A stretch of 64,000 nucleotides of DNA. Source: Lucifuga dentata (taxonomy: Eukaryota > Chordata > Actinopteri > Ophidiiformes > Bythitidae). This document shows positions 21,501 through 64,000 of this stretch, in pieces (positions within the stretch are counted from its first letter, which is position 1; every line of letters begins with the position of its first letter). The translations under genes and the position numbers were made by a program. The notes under the pieces are model-generated. The model saw only the letters and a list, made by a program, of their open reading frames with translations. It did no database searches and had not been told where the DNA came from. The stretch spans positions 180,763-244,762 of the forward strand of contig VXCM01000505.1 of NCBI GenBank assembly GCA_014773175.1, in the 5' to 3' direction.

Positions 21501-23254
21501 TTTCAAAATTGAATGTGACGAAAATGTAACCTTAAAATGTAACGTTTCACCTTCTGACATGTATGTCTGAATTTCTCTGTAAAAGCCATCTTCTCCTGGA
21601 ACTATATTCCCTGGTGGAAACGTATATTTTCTTCCATGCTGCTCTGTGTTGGACCAGTTAAATTAAGTAACTTTGCAGGTTTCAAATCTGATTACAAGTT
21701 GACTTTTACAGTGTAGTGGAATGAACTGAAACCAATGGCTGCCGAAGACAGGAAAAATAATTGTAATAATAATTATTATTTGAAAACCATAATAACGTAG
21801 AAAATAATTCTACAATTTACCAGTCCAGCAATATGTTTTCAGATTGGCAGTAACATAACATGTATGCAGGTTGTAGTTATTGGGCTCAAACATGCAAAAT
21901 CATGCAAAATCACCAGTATGGTCCTTTAAACAGTTCTCTTGAAGGGTCTGACAAAACAGCACACAGCACATCAAATGCAGATTTTCCCAGCAGCTACATA
22001 TAAACAACATTCATCTTTACCTATATTAACTGTTCCTTGGGTAAAATTATCAGCTGAGCTCAGTGGCTTAGTGTTAAAGGACCATACCACCCATTTTACA
22101 TGTTTGAGCCTAATATATTCAATTTTCATACATGTAAGGTTACTGACAACCATTTCCTTAAGGATAAAACCATATTTCAGCTTTTCTGATAGTTTGCAAA
22201 ATCTCTTAATCTTTCAAAATTAAATATTCAAGCGATACACCCACCTTAAAAATCCATGTTTCTCCTGCTAATAGTTACACAGCCTTATGAAGTCGCAGTC
22301 ATTTAAATTTTTCCATAAATACAGGTCTTCTTTTGGGACTATATTCCCCGGCGGAGACATACATTCACTCTGCACCTTTTATTGTCTTTAAATGCTAAAA
22401 TTATGAAACTTCGAAAAAAAAAAACCTGAATACTGGTACGCATCTTGTTGGTGATGATGGATTACCTATCCCAAGAATGTTTCAAGTGTCAGTAAGTTGA
22501 TTTTAATAGTGTACCAGAATGAACTGAAACCAGTGGGGGTCTGGAAGGTAGGAAAAACATTTTTAATTCACATGGTCCAGTAGTATGCTTTGGGAAATGA
22601 TTGTCAGCAACGCTACATGTATGAAAATTGAATATATTAGGCTCAAACATGCAAAATGGATGGTATGGTCCTTTANTACATGTATGAAAATTGAATATAT
22701 TAGGCTCAAACATGCAAAATGGATGGTATGGTCCTTTAACAAGAAGATCCTGAGTTAAAAATCTGACTTGGGTTGCATGTTGTCTGCTTAGTTTTGCTCT
22801 GGTTCCCTCAAACCCCTTTCTCTTATACTTTCCTTGATCAACATCTCAGGTGTCAGTCGCTTAGAATACAACTGTCTGCCAAATGAATATAGAAGGCTGT
22901 TTAAATTTTTAAATTTTAGACATTTCTCACTGACAAATGAACATTCACGAGGACAGAAACTATAACTCTGTTCAACTAAATTATTAGACTTTAAACGTGC
23001 TCCACAGGTTGATTTTTATCCTCGACAGCTAAAAGGCTTTTCATATACAGTATGCACCGACAAGGTTCTTCAGGTCGTACATGTAGTTGGAGTGCCATCT
23101 AGTGGTCATATTTAAGAATTACAGAGACACTTTATACAGGTTAGAAAGTCACCTTCACCTTTCTTTGTCTGTTTCAGTGATCATCTGTGATGCCACTCAG
23201 AAAATGCTGGAACTTGCAAAGCCTGAAGCCAGAGCCACCAAACCTGGTGTATAA
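16564..23254 (+). CDS. rsph3: Radial spoke head protein 3 (RSPH3), complete, eight coding exons
   Basis: This is the core scaffold of the radial spoke stalk in motile cilia and flagella; family members anchor the spoke to the axonemal doublet and bind protein kinase A regulatory-type domains. Exons 16564-16676, 17878-17965, 18070-18208, 19940-20085, 20183-20386, 20836-20998, 21235-21321 and 23178-23254 join in frame, encoding about 338 residues. Two Met codons open the frame; the second (16567) has A at -3 and G at +4 and is the better start. Diagnostic motifs are YTFYSRPRPVENR (exon 1), NIMYDRRVVRGNTYA (exon 2), ELYLEELSD and FLDRPSTPLFIPAK (exon 4), VLEVLVGKTMEQALLEVMEE (exon 5) and YFYDPVKKDIETNFFPWLM (exons 6-7). 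The first donor is GTATGT at 16677: using the GTATGC four bases later breaks the frame. Human RSPH3 is longer because of an N-terminal extension not seen here. Confidence 0.95.
16875..16892 (+). promoter_or_regulatory. CTCF-like motif
   Basis: GGCCTGTAGAGGGCACTG differs at one core position from the vertebrate CTCF consensus (CCASYAGRGGGCRC). Plus orientation, about 300 bases into rsph3 intron 1. Motif match only. Confidence 0.4.
16937..16961. repeat. (GA)n microsatellite
   Basis: About 12 GA units in rsph3 intron 1. Confidence 0.9.
18258..18425 (+). mobile_element. tRNA-derived SINE fragment
   Basis: The B-box-like GTGGGTTCGATTCCTAGCTC (about 18288-18307) is followed by a typical fish SINE body with ggtgtatgaatgtgaatgag. 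The 5' part with the A box is poorly preserved. In rsph3 intron 3. Confidence 0.6.
18539..18567. repeat. (AT)n microsatellite
   Basis: About 14 AT units in rsph3 intron 3. Confidence 0.9.
18630..18750 (+). pseudogene. Mariner-type transposase relic
   Basis: One frame reads NNVPKHTSVVAMATG, then CGFEIVEHPPPDLAPS. This matches the DNAPxHTS...GFE(L/I)xEHPPYSPDLAPSD catalytic region of mariner transposases; the Asp of the DNAP motif has become Asn and two residues are lost before DLAPS. Only about 35 residues survive. Confidence 0.7.
18790..19252 (+). mobile_element. TTAA-A element, centre missing at an N join
   Basis: TTAA-flanked with both family ends. At the N (19076) sequence jumps from the GCTTTTTATTG landmark to ATTTTAATAGCGTACC, so about 150 bases found in other copies are absent, without flanking duplication. 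Confidence 0.85.
19281..19297 (+). promoter_or_regulatory. CTCF-like motif
   Basis: TGCCAGTAGGGGGCGTG is a close match to the CTCF core CCASYAGRGGGCRC. Plus orientation, 30 bases past a TTAA-A element. Motif match only. Confidence 0.45.
19300..19939. other. rsph3 intron 3 right part, no gene seen
   Basis: Two overlapping open frames (19384-19646) of 65-70 codons have no similarity I recognise, are not bounded by splice sites that fit rsph3, and are probably chance or decayed repeat. Confidence 0.4.
20183..20386 (+). other. rsph3: rsph3 exon 5: amphipathic AKAP-type helix and coiled coil
   Basis: Residues about 170-192 (VQPVLEVLVGKTMEQALLEV) form an amphipathic helix in the part of RSP3 that binds RIIa-type dimerisation domains in Chlamydomonas. 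It is followed by a highly charged Glu/Arg/Gln coiled coil (about 192-250) that continues into exon 6. Hydrophobic spacing of Val/Leu/Met is intact, so partner binding is likely kept; this is inference. Confidence 0.8.
20451..20650. repeat. Poly-T tract with N join, then a retroelement-like tail
   Basis: A T-run of about 35 is broken by an N at 20451. Downstream, the segment ending AATAAAGGTTTGAACTTTGAACT resembles a non-LTR 3' tail with a short terminal repeat. In rsph3 intron 5. Confidence 0.4.
21377..21929 (+). mobile_element. TTAA-B element
   Basis: In rsph3 intron 7, starting 55 bases after the exon. Both family ends with TTAA flanks; B-type interior. A short duplication of CATGCAAAATCA lies near the right end. 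Confidence 0.85.
22074..22739 (+). mobile_element. TTAA-A element with assembly duplication
   Basis: In rsph3 intron 7. Full set of A landmarks. The right end is present twice (22614-22675 and 22677-22738) around an N at 22676; without the extra copy it is about 600 bases. Confidence 0.88.
23091..23108 (-). promoter_or_regulatory. CTCF-like motif
   Basis: The minus strand reads TGACCACTAGATGGCACT, matching the core CCASTAGRKGGCR. About 70 bases before the last rsph3 exon. Motif match only. Confidence 0.4.
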
Positions 23255-23312
23255 AGACATTCGTTAACAATAATTCACTGAGAGGGATAAGCACATTAAT
23301 ATATTCTTAAAA

Positions 23313-23318
23313 AATAAA
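23313..23318 (+). terminator. Polyadenylation signal AATAAA for rsph3
   Basis: Canonical hexamer 59 bases after the rsph3 TAA, followed by T/G-rich sequence (ttgttttcactggttg), predicting a very short 3' UTR. Confidence 0.7.
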
Positions 23319-23339
23319 TTGTTTTCACTGGTTGAACTA

Positions 23340-25460
23340 ACATGAATTGTTTATTTGAAAACCATTATCCTGACATGTGTATATTTATTTTCTTTAAAGA
23401 ACCTCAGCATGTGTAACATTACTAACATGAACACATAAGGATTATTTTCTGCAAACAATTCATTTCTTTTAACCTTAAAATCAATATTACTATTTTTTGT
23501 CATTAGTCATGAAAAAAAGATCTTTTTTCACATTTCAATTCTGATGTTACACATATACCAAGGATTTCCATTTGTACATAAAGTTTTATATGTTTTTTTT
23601 ATGAAAATTGGCCTTAATAACTGCCTTACTTCACAGATTATCAAAATAATGTTAATCAGGGAAGAGGTACTAAGTACATAAAACCAATTATTAATTTATA
23701 ATTGAATTGAATTGTTATTCTAAGGTTAATTTTGCAGTTAATGGTTGAATTATCAATCACAACAGTCCAGTCATAAATACATGGACATTTTTTTTCTCCA
23801 AAAAACAGAAAATTACTTCAGTGTGGTAATTTACATTCACTAAATATCTACTTGTTCCTCATTTGTGTGTTAACCAGTTAAAACAGCCTTTTTTTTTTAG
23901 CTGTGCAGCATGTTTGTCCATCTCATAACTAATCAGAAGAAAGTTTCTGCCTATTATCAGGTCCAAGAAACACCAACCACAGGAAGCCAGACAAAAAAAA
24001 ACGTTATCTTAAAGAAAATCATACTCCTCACCCAGTCAGTTACATGTTCTGTATCAGAACTTTAAATGTTCATTCAACATTTCAAAGCAGCTTCCTGTCT
24101 TTTATCTATTTGCATCTGATATCAGCCTGCAAACAGTTCAGGCAAATTCAGCAGTGTTTTGCATTACTCAGACCTCATTACTCAGTAACTCTGTGTGCTT
24201 CATAATTCATTTTTCCATTTTCTTTGAACAAAAAAGTTATTTTTAGCTGATTTCTGTGTTGTTTTACCTTGTGAACTTTATCCTGCAGGCAGACATGTAG
24301 CTACTATTGAGAACCCTGAGGTCCTTCCTAAATATGTTTACTGGACATTTTAGTGACTGAGGGTGGAGTTTTATTTCCACAATTAAATGGCTGCACATGT
24401 CAGCTTTTGAAAAGTTGATTCCTAGTACTTTAAATAGAATACTTTGGCCTGGCTGATAATATTGCTTTGGATATGTGCCATGTGACATGTGTGACCTGTC
24501 ATTCCCTTTGTGCTTGCATTTCATTTTCTATCAGCAATAAAGGCAAAAAAGTCCTACAAAATATAATTAATATAATATATACATAAGATTTAGATATAGA
24601 TAAGTATTTTCCCGACCAGAATTGTATATATTATATATTGAATATATATAATGAATTCATTCAGACTTACAATATTAAACATTCTATTAATACGTTATGA
24701 AATACCAAATGTGATTAAAGGGACTTAATTTGAGGAGGTGTTTAAACAAAAAAGAGTTTTTCAGATTGGAGTGTAATGTGAATCTTTCAGTTGAAATAGA
24801 GGATCTAATTTGCACATGAAAAAGAACTGGAAGTTAACCGACACTTAGTGGGAAGAAAGACTATATGCAGTATACTGCATAGTCTTTCTTATGCAGTATA
24901 CTTATGTATACTACTATGCAGTACTATACAGCTAAATGGTTAAATCAATAAAGGCAATGTTTATTTAAAAAAAAAACAAGATTGATTTTTTTTTAAATAA
25001 AAAATTCACAAAGCTTTGATTTAGATTTTTAAAATCACAATTGGGGGATTTTTTTTTTTTTTTTTTTTTAAGTTAAATCCTGGCTTTGGACCTGCTTGTT
25101 ACTGTTTTCTGTTTATTTGCCATTTTTTTACTCCAGCAACACACTCCCAGTCAGTGTTAATAAATAATCCCAAACATATCATACTCATAAACTGATGATG
25201 ATGATGGTGGAGACCACAGAACTTTATTTCAAATTCTTGTGGATGTCAAAGTTTCCAAACATGCCAAATACACTAGGCTGAGTATAGGGGAAAGGTTTAA
25301 ATGATGCACAAGACAAGAGGAAGTTTTAAATGAGATTTAAGGAACTAAAAGTTGAATCATGTGTGCTGTTGTAGGTAACTCTGTCACCTCCTGGCGCTGA
25401 TGCTGTAGTTAGGTGAGTAAAGCTGGGAAAAGTACTTCAGATATATACGGCTCTATTTTA
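23340..25460. other. Intergenic between rsph3 and ezr, no gene seen
   Basis: AT-rich with poly-T runs, a near-perfect palindrome at 24854-24889 and no coding signal beyond an 86-codon minus-strand frame at 24264-24524 without similarity. Confidence 0.5.
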
Positions 25461-25473
25461 ATCCCGTCAGCTC

Positions 25474-25524
25474 ATTGGTCAGATGGTTTGTGACGTCACC
25501 CTTTTCTGTGTTTAGGGCGGGGCC
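25474..25524 (+). promoter_or_regulatory. Promoter-like cluster: inverted CCAAT, CRE and GC box
   Basis: Within 51 bases lie ATTGG (25474-25478, inverted CCAAT), a perfect CRE TGACGTCA (25491-25498) and GGGCGGGGCC (25515-25524, Sp1-type). The combination is characteristic of vertebrate proximal promoters. It lies about 1.1 kb before the possible non-coding first exon of ezr. Function is inferred. Confidence 0.4.
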
Positions 25525-25824
25525 AACTTCCCTGAACAGGAACTGAGAGCAGTAAAAAAGAAAAAAAGTACTATTCTGATGTTTAAGGAAGTTCGTGCAT
25601 TTATGTAACTACTCTCAGGTGTCAGTCATCAATAATAATAATAATAATAAATAATAAAAACCAAAAAATAAACGAAGATTAAATTTCTTTATTCAGAATC
25701 AAACTGTAGTTACACTTTGAGTTATATCATCATTAATTTAATAAGAAATAGCCTATTAATGTGCTTAAAGCCAAGTTTTGGTGATTGCAGCATGACAGAA
25801 AGTAGTATGTATGCGCAGTTGTAT

Positions 25825-26285
25825 TAAAAATTGAAAATTCCAAACATTTATTGGGATATCCTGAGTTTTCAGGGTTATTCCAGAAGTTTCCCTGCTATTC
25901 TAATTATTTAAATTCATTGATTCCCATTTTTCTATATTATTCCTGATTTTTCCACATTATTCAAGACCTTTTTGGAATATTCCACCAACATTTCATAGCT
26001 GGCTTTATTCCACATTTTACATGGTTATTCCCAACTTTTGCAGGAAATTCCAAACACTTACAGGGCTATACTTATCAGATACTTATCAGATTTCTTCCAG
26101 ATGTTTCCTAATTACTAATACTGGTTTTCTGACATGATTGTTTGTGGTTTTGGGAGTTAATTATCACATTTTAACCTATTTTTTTCAGACTTTTCCTGAT
26201 TATTCAGAATTATATAAACATTTCACAGCTATGAACAACTTTTAGGAACTATTTTAGATTTTCCGTGACTTTTCAAGAAAACATC
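25825..26285. repeat. Degenerate ATTCC/TTTTCC-rich tandem array
   Basis: Successive imperfect units built around TTATTCC and ACTTTTCC, with loose spacing of about 25-40 bases (for example GGTTATTCCAGAAGTTTCCC, TATTCCTGATTTTTCCAC, GGTTATTCCCAACTTTTGC). A final related unit occurs at about 26400-26420. Looks like an old minisatellite. Confidence 0.6.
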
Positions 26286-26573
26286 CAACTTTAGGCGTGC
26301 ACTCTTACACACACACACACATACACTTGAGCCCCTTCAACAACAACAGGCATGAAATAAAATGAGCTTCATACAAGGGGAAACACGATTAATTTTGGGG
26401 TTATTCCAGATTTTGTGGCGTTTTATGCTGATTTTTCACTCTTTACATATTTTCCAGGGTTGAACTATCCCTCCGTTAGCTGATGATCGGCTCGGACCCA
26501 NCTCTTTACATATTTTCCAGGGTTGAACTATCCCTCCGTTAGCTGATGATCGGCTCGGACCCAGGTTTTAGAA

Positions 26574-26594
26574 GCAGTGACGCCCCCTAATGGT
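26574..26594 (-). promoter_or_regulatory. CTCF-like motif near the ezr 5' end
   Basis: The minus strand reads CACCATTAGGGGGCGTCACT, a moderate match to the CTCF consensus with two deviations. Confidence 0.3.
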
Positions 26595-26599
26595 GAGCT

Positions 26600-26711
26600 C
26601 AGGAACAGGCTGGATGGGTGAGCGCCATATTGCACCAGGCTGAATAGAGGGAGGGGAAATCTGCATCGGGAAGAACACAATCATCTCATCTTCAAACCAC
26701 ATCAGCTCCGG
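26600..26711 (+). other. ezr: Possible non-coding first exon of ezr
   Basis: A GC-richer stretch ends in CATCAGCTCCG followed by a strong donor GTAAGA (26712). The ATG exon of ezr downstream has a good acceptor (tctctctcctcag, ending at 28663), and human EZR also begins with a non-coding exon. Start boundary unknown; transcript evidence is lacking. Confidence 0.4.
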
Positions 26712-26714
26712 TAA

Positions 26715-28660
26715 GACTTTATCCCGGTAGACCACCGTGTGATGTACCGATTGAAGCCCACAGCAACGCAAACTCTGGGCTGTGCGCGCTACTTTTGGGC
26801 ACTTTTACGCGCAGTTTGTGCTCCTCTGCACAAAGGAGGAAAATCTAACAGGTGTCTGTGGGATTATAGTGAGGGTGTGATCGGTTAGATGGAGCGCATG
26901 GAAAAGCGGCAGTAACGTCTTCCCGAGTTTTAAGCCGTTAATTGTTCTTCTTTTAAGCCATTTAAAATGAAATCTTGTCCTTCTGTCGATTTTGGTGCAG
27001 TTTTAAATCTGAGAATAAGATTCTCATTGCTGGACTGGAAATCAGTTATCGCATGGGTGCTTAATCCATTCCACGCAGATCATAGAAATAATCCGTTAGT
27101 ATCGGTGGTAACGCCGTGGAAAGGATATCGTGAGAATTTGGGCAGTGTCTCTGGCTACCGATGGCTATCTGAAGTGTTTCTGTTTCTCTTAAAAGCGACT
27201 TTATTAAAAGATAGATAGCAGTTATACTGTCGCAAAGAGCTTCCGTTAATCAAAACCAGAGTGTGTGTAATTATGGAATATATCGTATGCCACATTCAAA
27301 CAGCTAAAGGGTGGGGACAAACTTTGTCATAGTGGGTGAGGCATGCTGTTCTCCCACATTTAACCTGGCTGCTGTCTGAATGATTCACCAGTAACAAATT
27401 CAACTTAGTAAAACTACCACTTCCGGTGCAGGATTTCAAAGTAAAACAATTTCTGATGAAACGTGTTAATAATACTACGCTACAGTTTAGGTCAGGGATT
27501 ATTCTTGGTTTTTAACTATGCACACGTTAACACAAATGCTGAGTGAGCGGTATTTCTCATATACCAGCACTCACTTGCATACTTAGGTATATATTGATCA
27601 GATTAAGTAGTTTAGGATTAATAGTCTAGGATTAAATAGTTAATCCTCTAGGTTGCGATGTGCGGGCAGAAATATTAATCATTCCTGGTTGGCGCTAGAA
27701 AACTTTAAAAGCTACTTCTGAGTTTACCCCACAGTGTTAACAAAGATAGTAAAACTTGCACAGATGAGCATTTTACATAAGATTAAACAGCACCAAATAT
27801 GGTAGTGAAGATGATACCTGAGGCCATTAAATTTATCCAGCTCTGCTTGATCACCTTCTTCTTGAAACTTTCAGCCATTTTTTTTGTGTCAGTGTTGTTG
27901 CGTTGTGGTGTAACAAGAGAAAAAGGAAGAAATTAAGACTATTTGGGACTTAAGATAGTACCCAAAATGCCTTGTTTTCACTATGTGTGCACAGCAGCGC
28001 TGCAGCAAAAGGAGAAGTAGTAACCTAATATGTTTTTTCTTCTTTCGTTGAGACATGCAGCATTGCAGAGGTTTCATAACAGACTCCAAAGTGAAAATAA
28101 GAACTTGGATTTATTTTTTTTTAAATCTTTATTAGAGAACAAAGAACTACATGAACATGTACAATGTACAACATCAGGCAATACAAAGCAGACAAGATAC
28201 ATCAAAATGAAAGCCGAGGATATATATAAAATAATTAATAAATAAATAAATGAACTGACAAAGGAACAAACAAAGGAATGAACGAAGGAACGAATAAAGA
28301 AATGAAGGAACGAATGAAGGAACAAAGGAATGAACGAACGAAGGAACAAACTAATGAATGAACTAATTATCTAACAAACTTACTGACATACTGACTTACT
28401 TACTTACTGACTTAATGAGTTACTTACTTACTTGCTTAGAATTCTGTGTACTTTACTTTCCACCTGCGACTCCGATACCAAAAAGGAGCATCACGGCGCT
28501 ATTGTTTTGAAGGAGACACAGGCTAACTTCCTCTTTCGTGCTGCTAGCTGTTAGCTTAGCGGCGCTCTCCGGCTGACTCGTCGTGTGTTCCTCCTCCTCC
28601 TCCAGGAGTTTTTAAGTAAAGCAGCAGGAGAGAAACTCGTTTCTCCTCTTTCTCTCTCCT
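26715..28660. other. Presumed ezr 5' intron or upstream region
   Basis: Unique-looking AT-rich sequence. It holds a variable GAAY/GAAC tetranucleotide array (28255-28365) and ACTT/ACTG repeats (28375-28438). The 83-codon frame at 26967-27218 has no recognised similarity. Confidence 0.45.
28255..28438. repeat. Variable tetranucleotide array (GAAN then ACTN units)
   Basis: Units such as GGAACAAA, GGAATGAA, CGAACGAA run to about 28365, then ACTTACTTACTGACTT-type units to 28438. Consistent with a hypermutable, degenerate microsatellite. Confidence 0.75.
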
Positions 28661-28663
28661 CAG

Positions 28664-28746
28664 GAAGGCGCAGAGACAGAAGCCGCACGGAGCTCAGGAA
28701 AACTATTTAACAGCTCCGCGCAAAGAGCCACGAAAAGGACTCCAAC
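28664..28746 (+). other. ezr: ezr 5' UTR portion of the ATG exon
   Basis: Begins after a pyrimidine-rich acceptor (cttctctctcctcag type, AG at 28662-28663) and ends at the ATG in context CCAACATGC. If transcription instead starts at about 28480-28600, this is the continuous 5' UTR of a first exon. Confidence 0.5.
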
Positions 28747-63150
<34,404 letters not shown>

Positions 63151-63234
63151 TGATGTCATTTCTTCACCAGAAAATGTCTGCCCACCTGCTTTACCATCTT
63201 CCTCACTTTTTTTTTTATATAGTTCCTATTCCTC

Positions 63235-63795
63235 TTAAAGGAGCATACTGGTGATTTTGCATGTTTGAGCCCAATAAATGCAACCTGCATACACGTTACG
63301 TTACTGCCAAGCATTTTCCAAAACATACTCCTGGAGCAGTAAATATTAGAATTGTTTTTTCTACCTTCTAAGCAGCCGTTGTTTCAGTTTATTACAGTAT
63401 GCTATAAAAATCAACTTGTAGGCACTTGAAACGTGCTTGAGATAAGATCGTCACAACAAACCAATTGTTTTGTTGAAGATACTTAATTTAATCGATCCAA
63501 CGTGGAGCTGCACAGAAGAAAATACATTCTCCGCCGGGGAATAGTCCCAGGAGAAGACTGCTTGTACAGACAAAACTGAAATGGCTGTGTCTTCTGCATT
63601 CGGACATACATGTTAGCAGGCACTGAATTTTAAAGTGAGTGTATCACCTGAACATGTGATTTTGAAAGATTAGGAGTTCTGGCAAAACAACAAAAAACTG
63701 AAATACAGTTTTATGTTTTTGGCAATGGTTATACTGTATGTGCAGGTAGTATTTATTGGGCTCAAATATGCCAAATCACTGGCATGCTCCTTTAA
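63235..63795 (-). mobile_element. TTAA-B element, full length
   Basis: TTAA flanks, B landmarks, starting 97 bases after ezr exon 7. Confidence 0.87.
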
Positions 63796-63966
63796 AAAGG
63801 AAAATGGAGGTTTCCAGAACCTATTGAGTTGCAGTATGTCTACGCTTAAGCTCTCCCTTTCCGTTTTACCTGCGGCATCGTGTGTCTTTGTTACGGAGAG
63901 AAAAGCCATTAGACGTATCCCGATCTGGTCTCACACTCACAGAACAGCCCTGGATACTTTACAGCC

Positions 63967-63967
63967 T

Positions 63968-63994
<27 letters not shown>
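63967..63994. repeat. (CA)n microsatellite
   Basis: About 14 CA units at the window's right edge. Confidence 0.95.
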
Positions 63995-63998
<4 letters not shown>

Positions 63999-64000
63999 TA

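Noticed and set aside
26967..27218. 83-codon plus-strand frame before ezr
   Set aside because: No similarity recognised, weak start context, no splice support.
28090..28440. CRISPR-like or other spaced repeat array
   Set aside because: Units are simple tetranucleotides without unique spacers; it is a microsatellite, and the genome is a vertebrate's.

Overview
This is nuclear DNA from a teleost fish. The evidence is split genes with GT-AG introns, a dense load of fish-type transposon relics (L2-type LINE tails, Tc1/mariner and hAT pieces, tRNA-derived SINEs, CA/GT microsatellites), and three genes in vertebrate order. All three genes lie on the + strand: tagap (T-cell activation RhoGAP, 5' end outside the window), rsph3 (radial spoke head 3, complete) and ezr (ezrin, 3' end outside the window). 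From memory, human 6q25.3 has the same transcriptional order, TAGAP > RSPH3 > EZR, so this looks like a conserved vertebrate block. No operon logic applies: a Rho regulator of lymphocytes, a ciliary axoneme scaffold and a membrane-actin linker are simply neighbours.

Layout. tagap: ten coding exons from 363 to 8077, 3' UTR to about 8930. From 8.9 to 16.4 kb is intergenic and holds an L2-type LINE split by a piggyBac-like insertion, plus two TTAA elements. rsph3: eight coding exons, 16564-23254. From 23.3 to 28.7 kb are the intergenic region and the ezr 5' region, with a promoter-like CRE/GC-box cluster near 25.5 kb and a degenerate ATTCC-rich tandem array at about 25.8-26.3 kb. ezr: seven coding exons, 28747-63138, in very large introns, encoding residues 1-265, most of the FERM domain.

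The dominant non-coding feature is a pair of related non-autonomous elements, called here TTAA-A and TTAA-B. They have long inverted ends starting AGGACCATACC and are flanked by TTAA. I count 24 copies (12 A, 12 B) covering about 23% of the window, all in introns or intergenic DNA. One A copy sits inside a B copy exactly at an internal TTAA, which gives direct evidence for the target site and for relative age. Other nested insertions (SINE, Helitron-like, Tc1-like, piggyBac-like) allow a partial insertion chronology.

The assembly carries many single-N joins. At least ten of them are flanked by exact or near-exact 61-91 bp direct duplications, best read as uncollapsed contig overlaps rather than biology. 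No coding exon contains one.

I found no CRISPR array, prokaryote-type system or clearly new gene system. The most interesting biology is the TTAA-A/B burst, apparent PH-domain coding upstream of the human TAGAP start, a Trp-to-Cys change in the ezrin FERM domain, and CTCF-like motifs in convergent orientation around rsph3.
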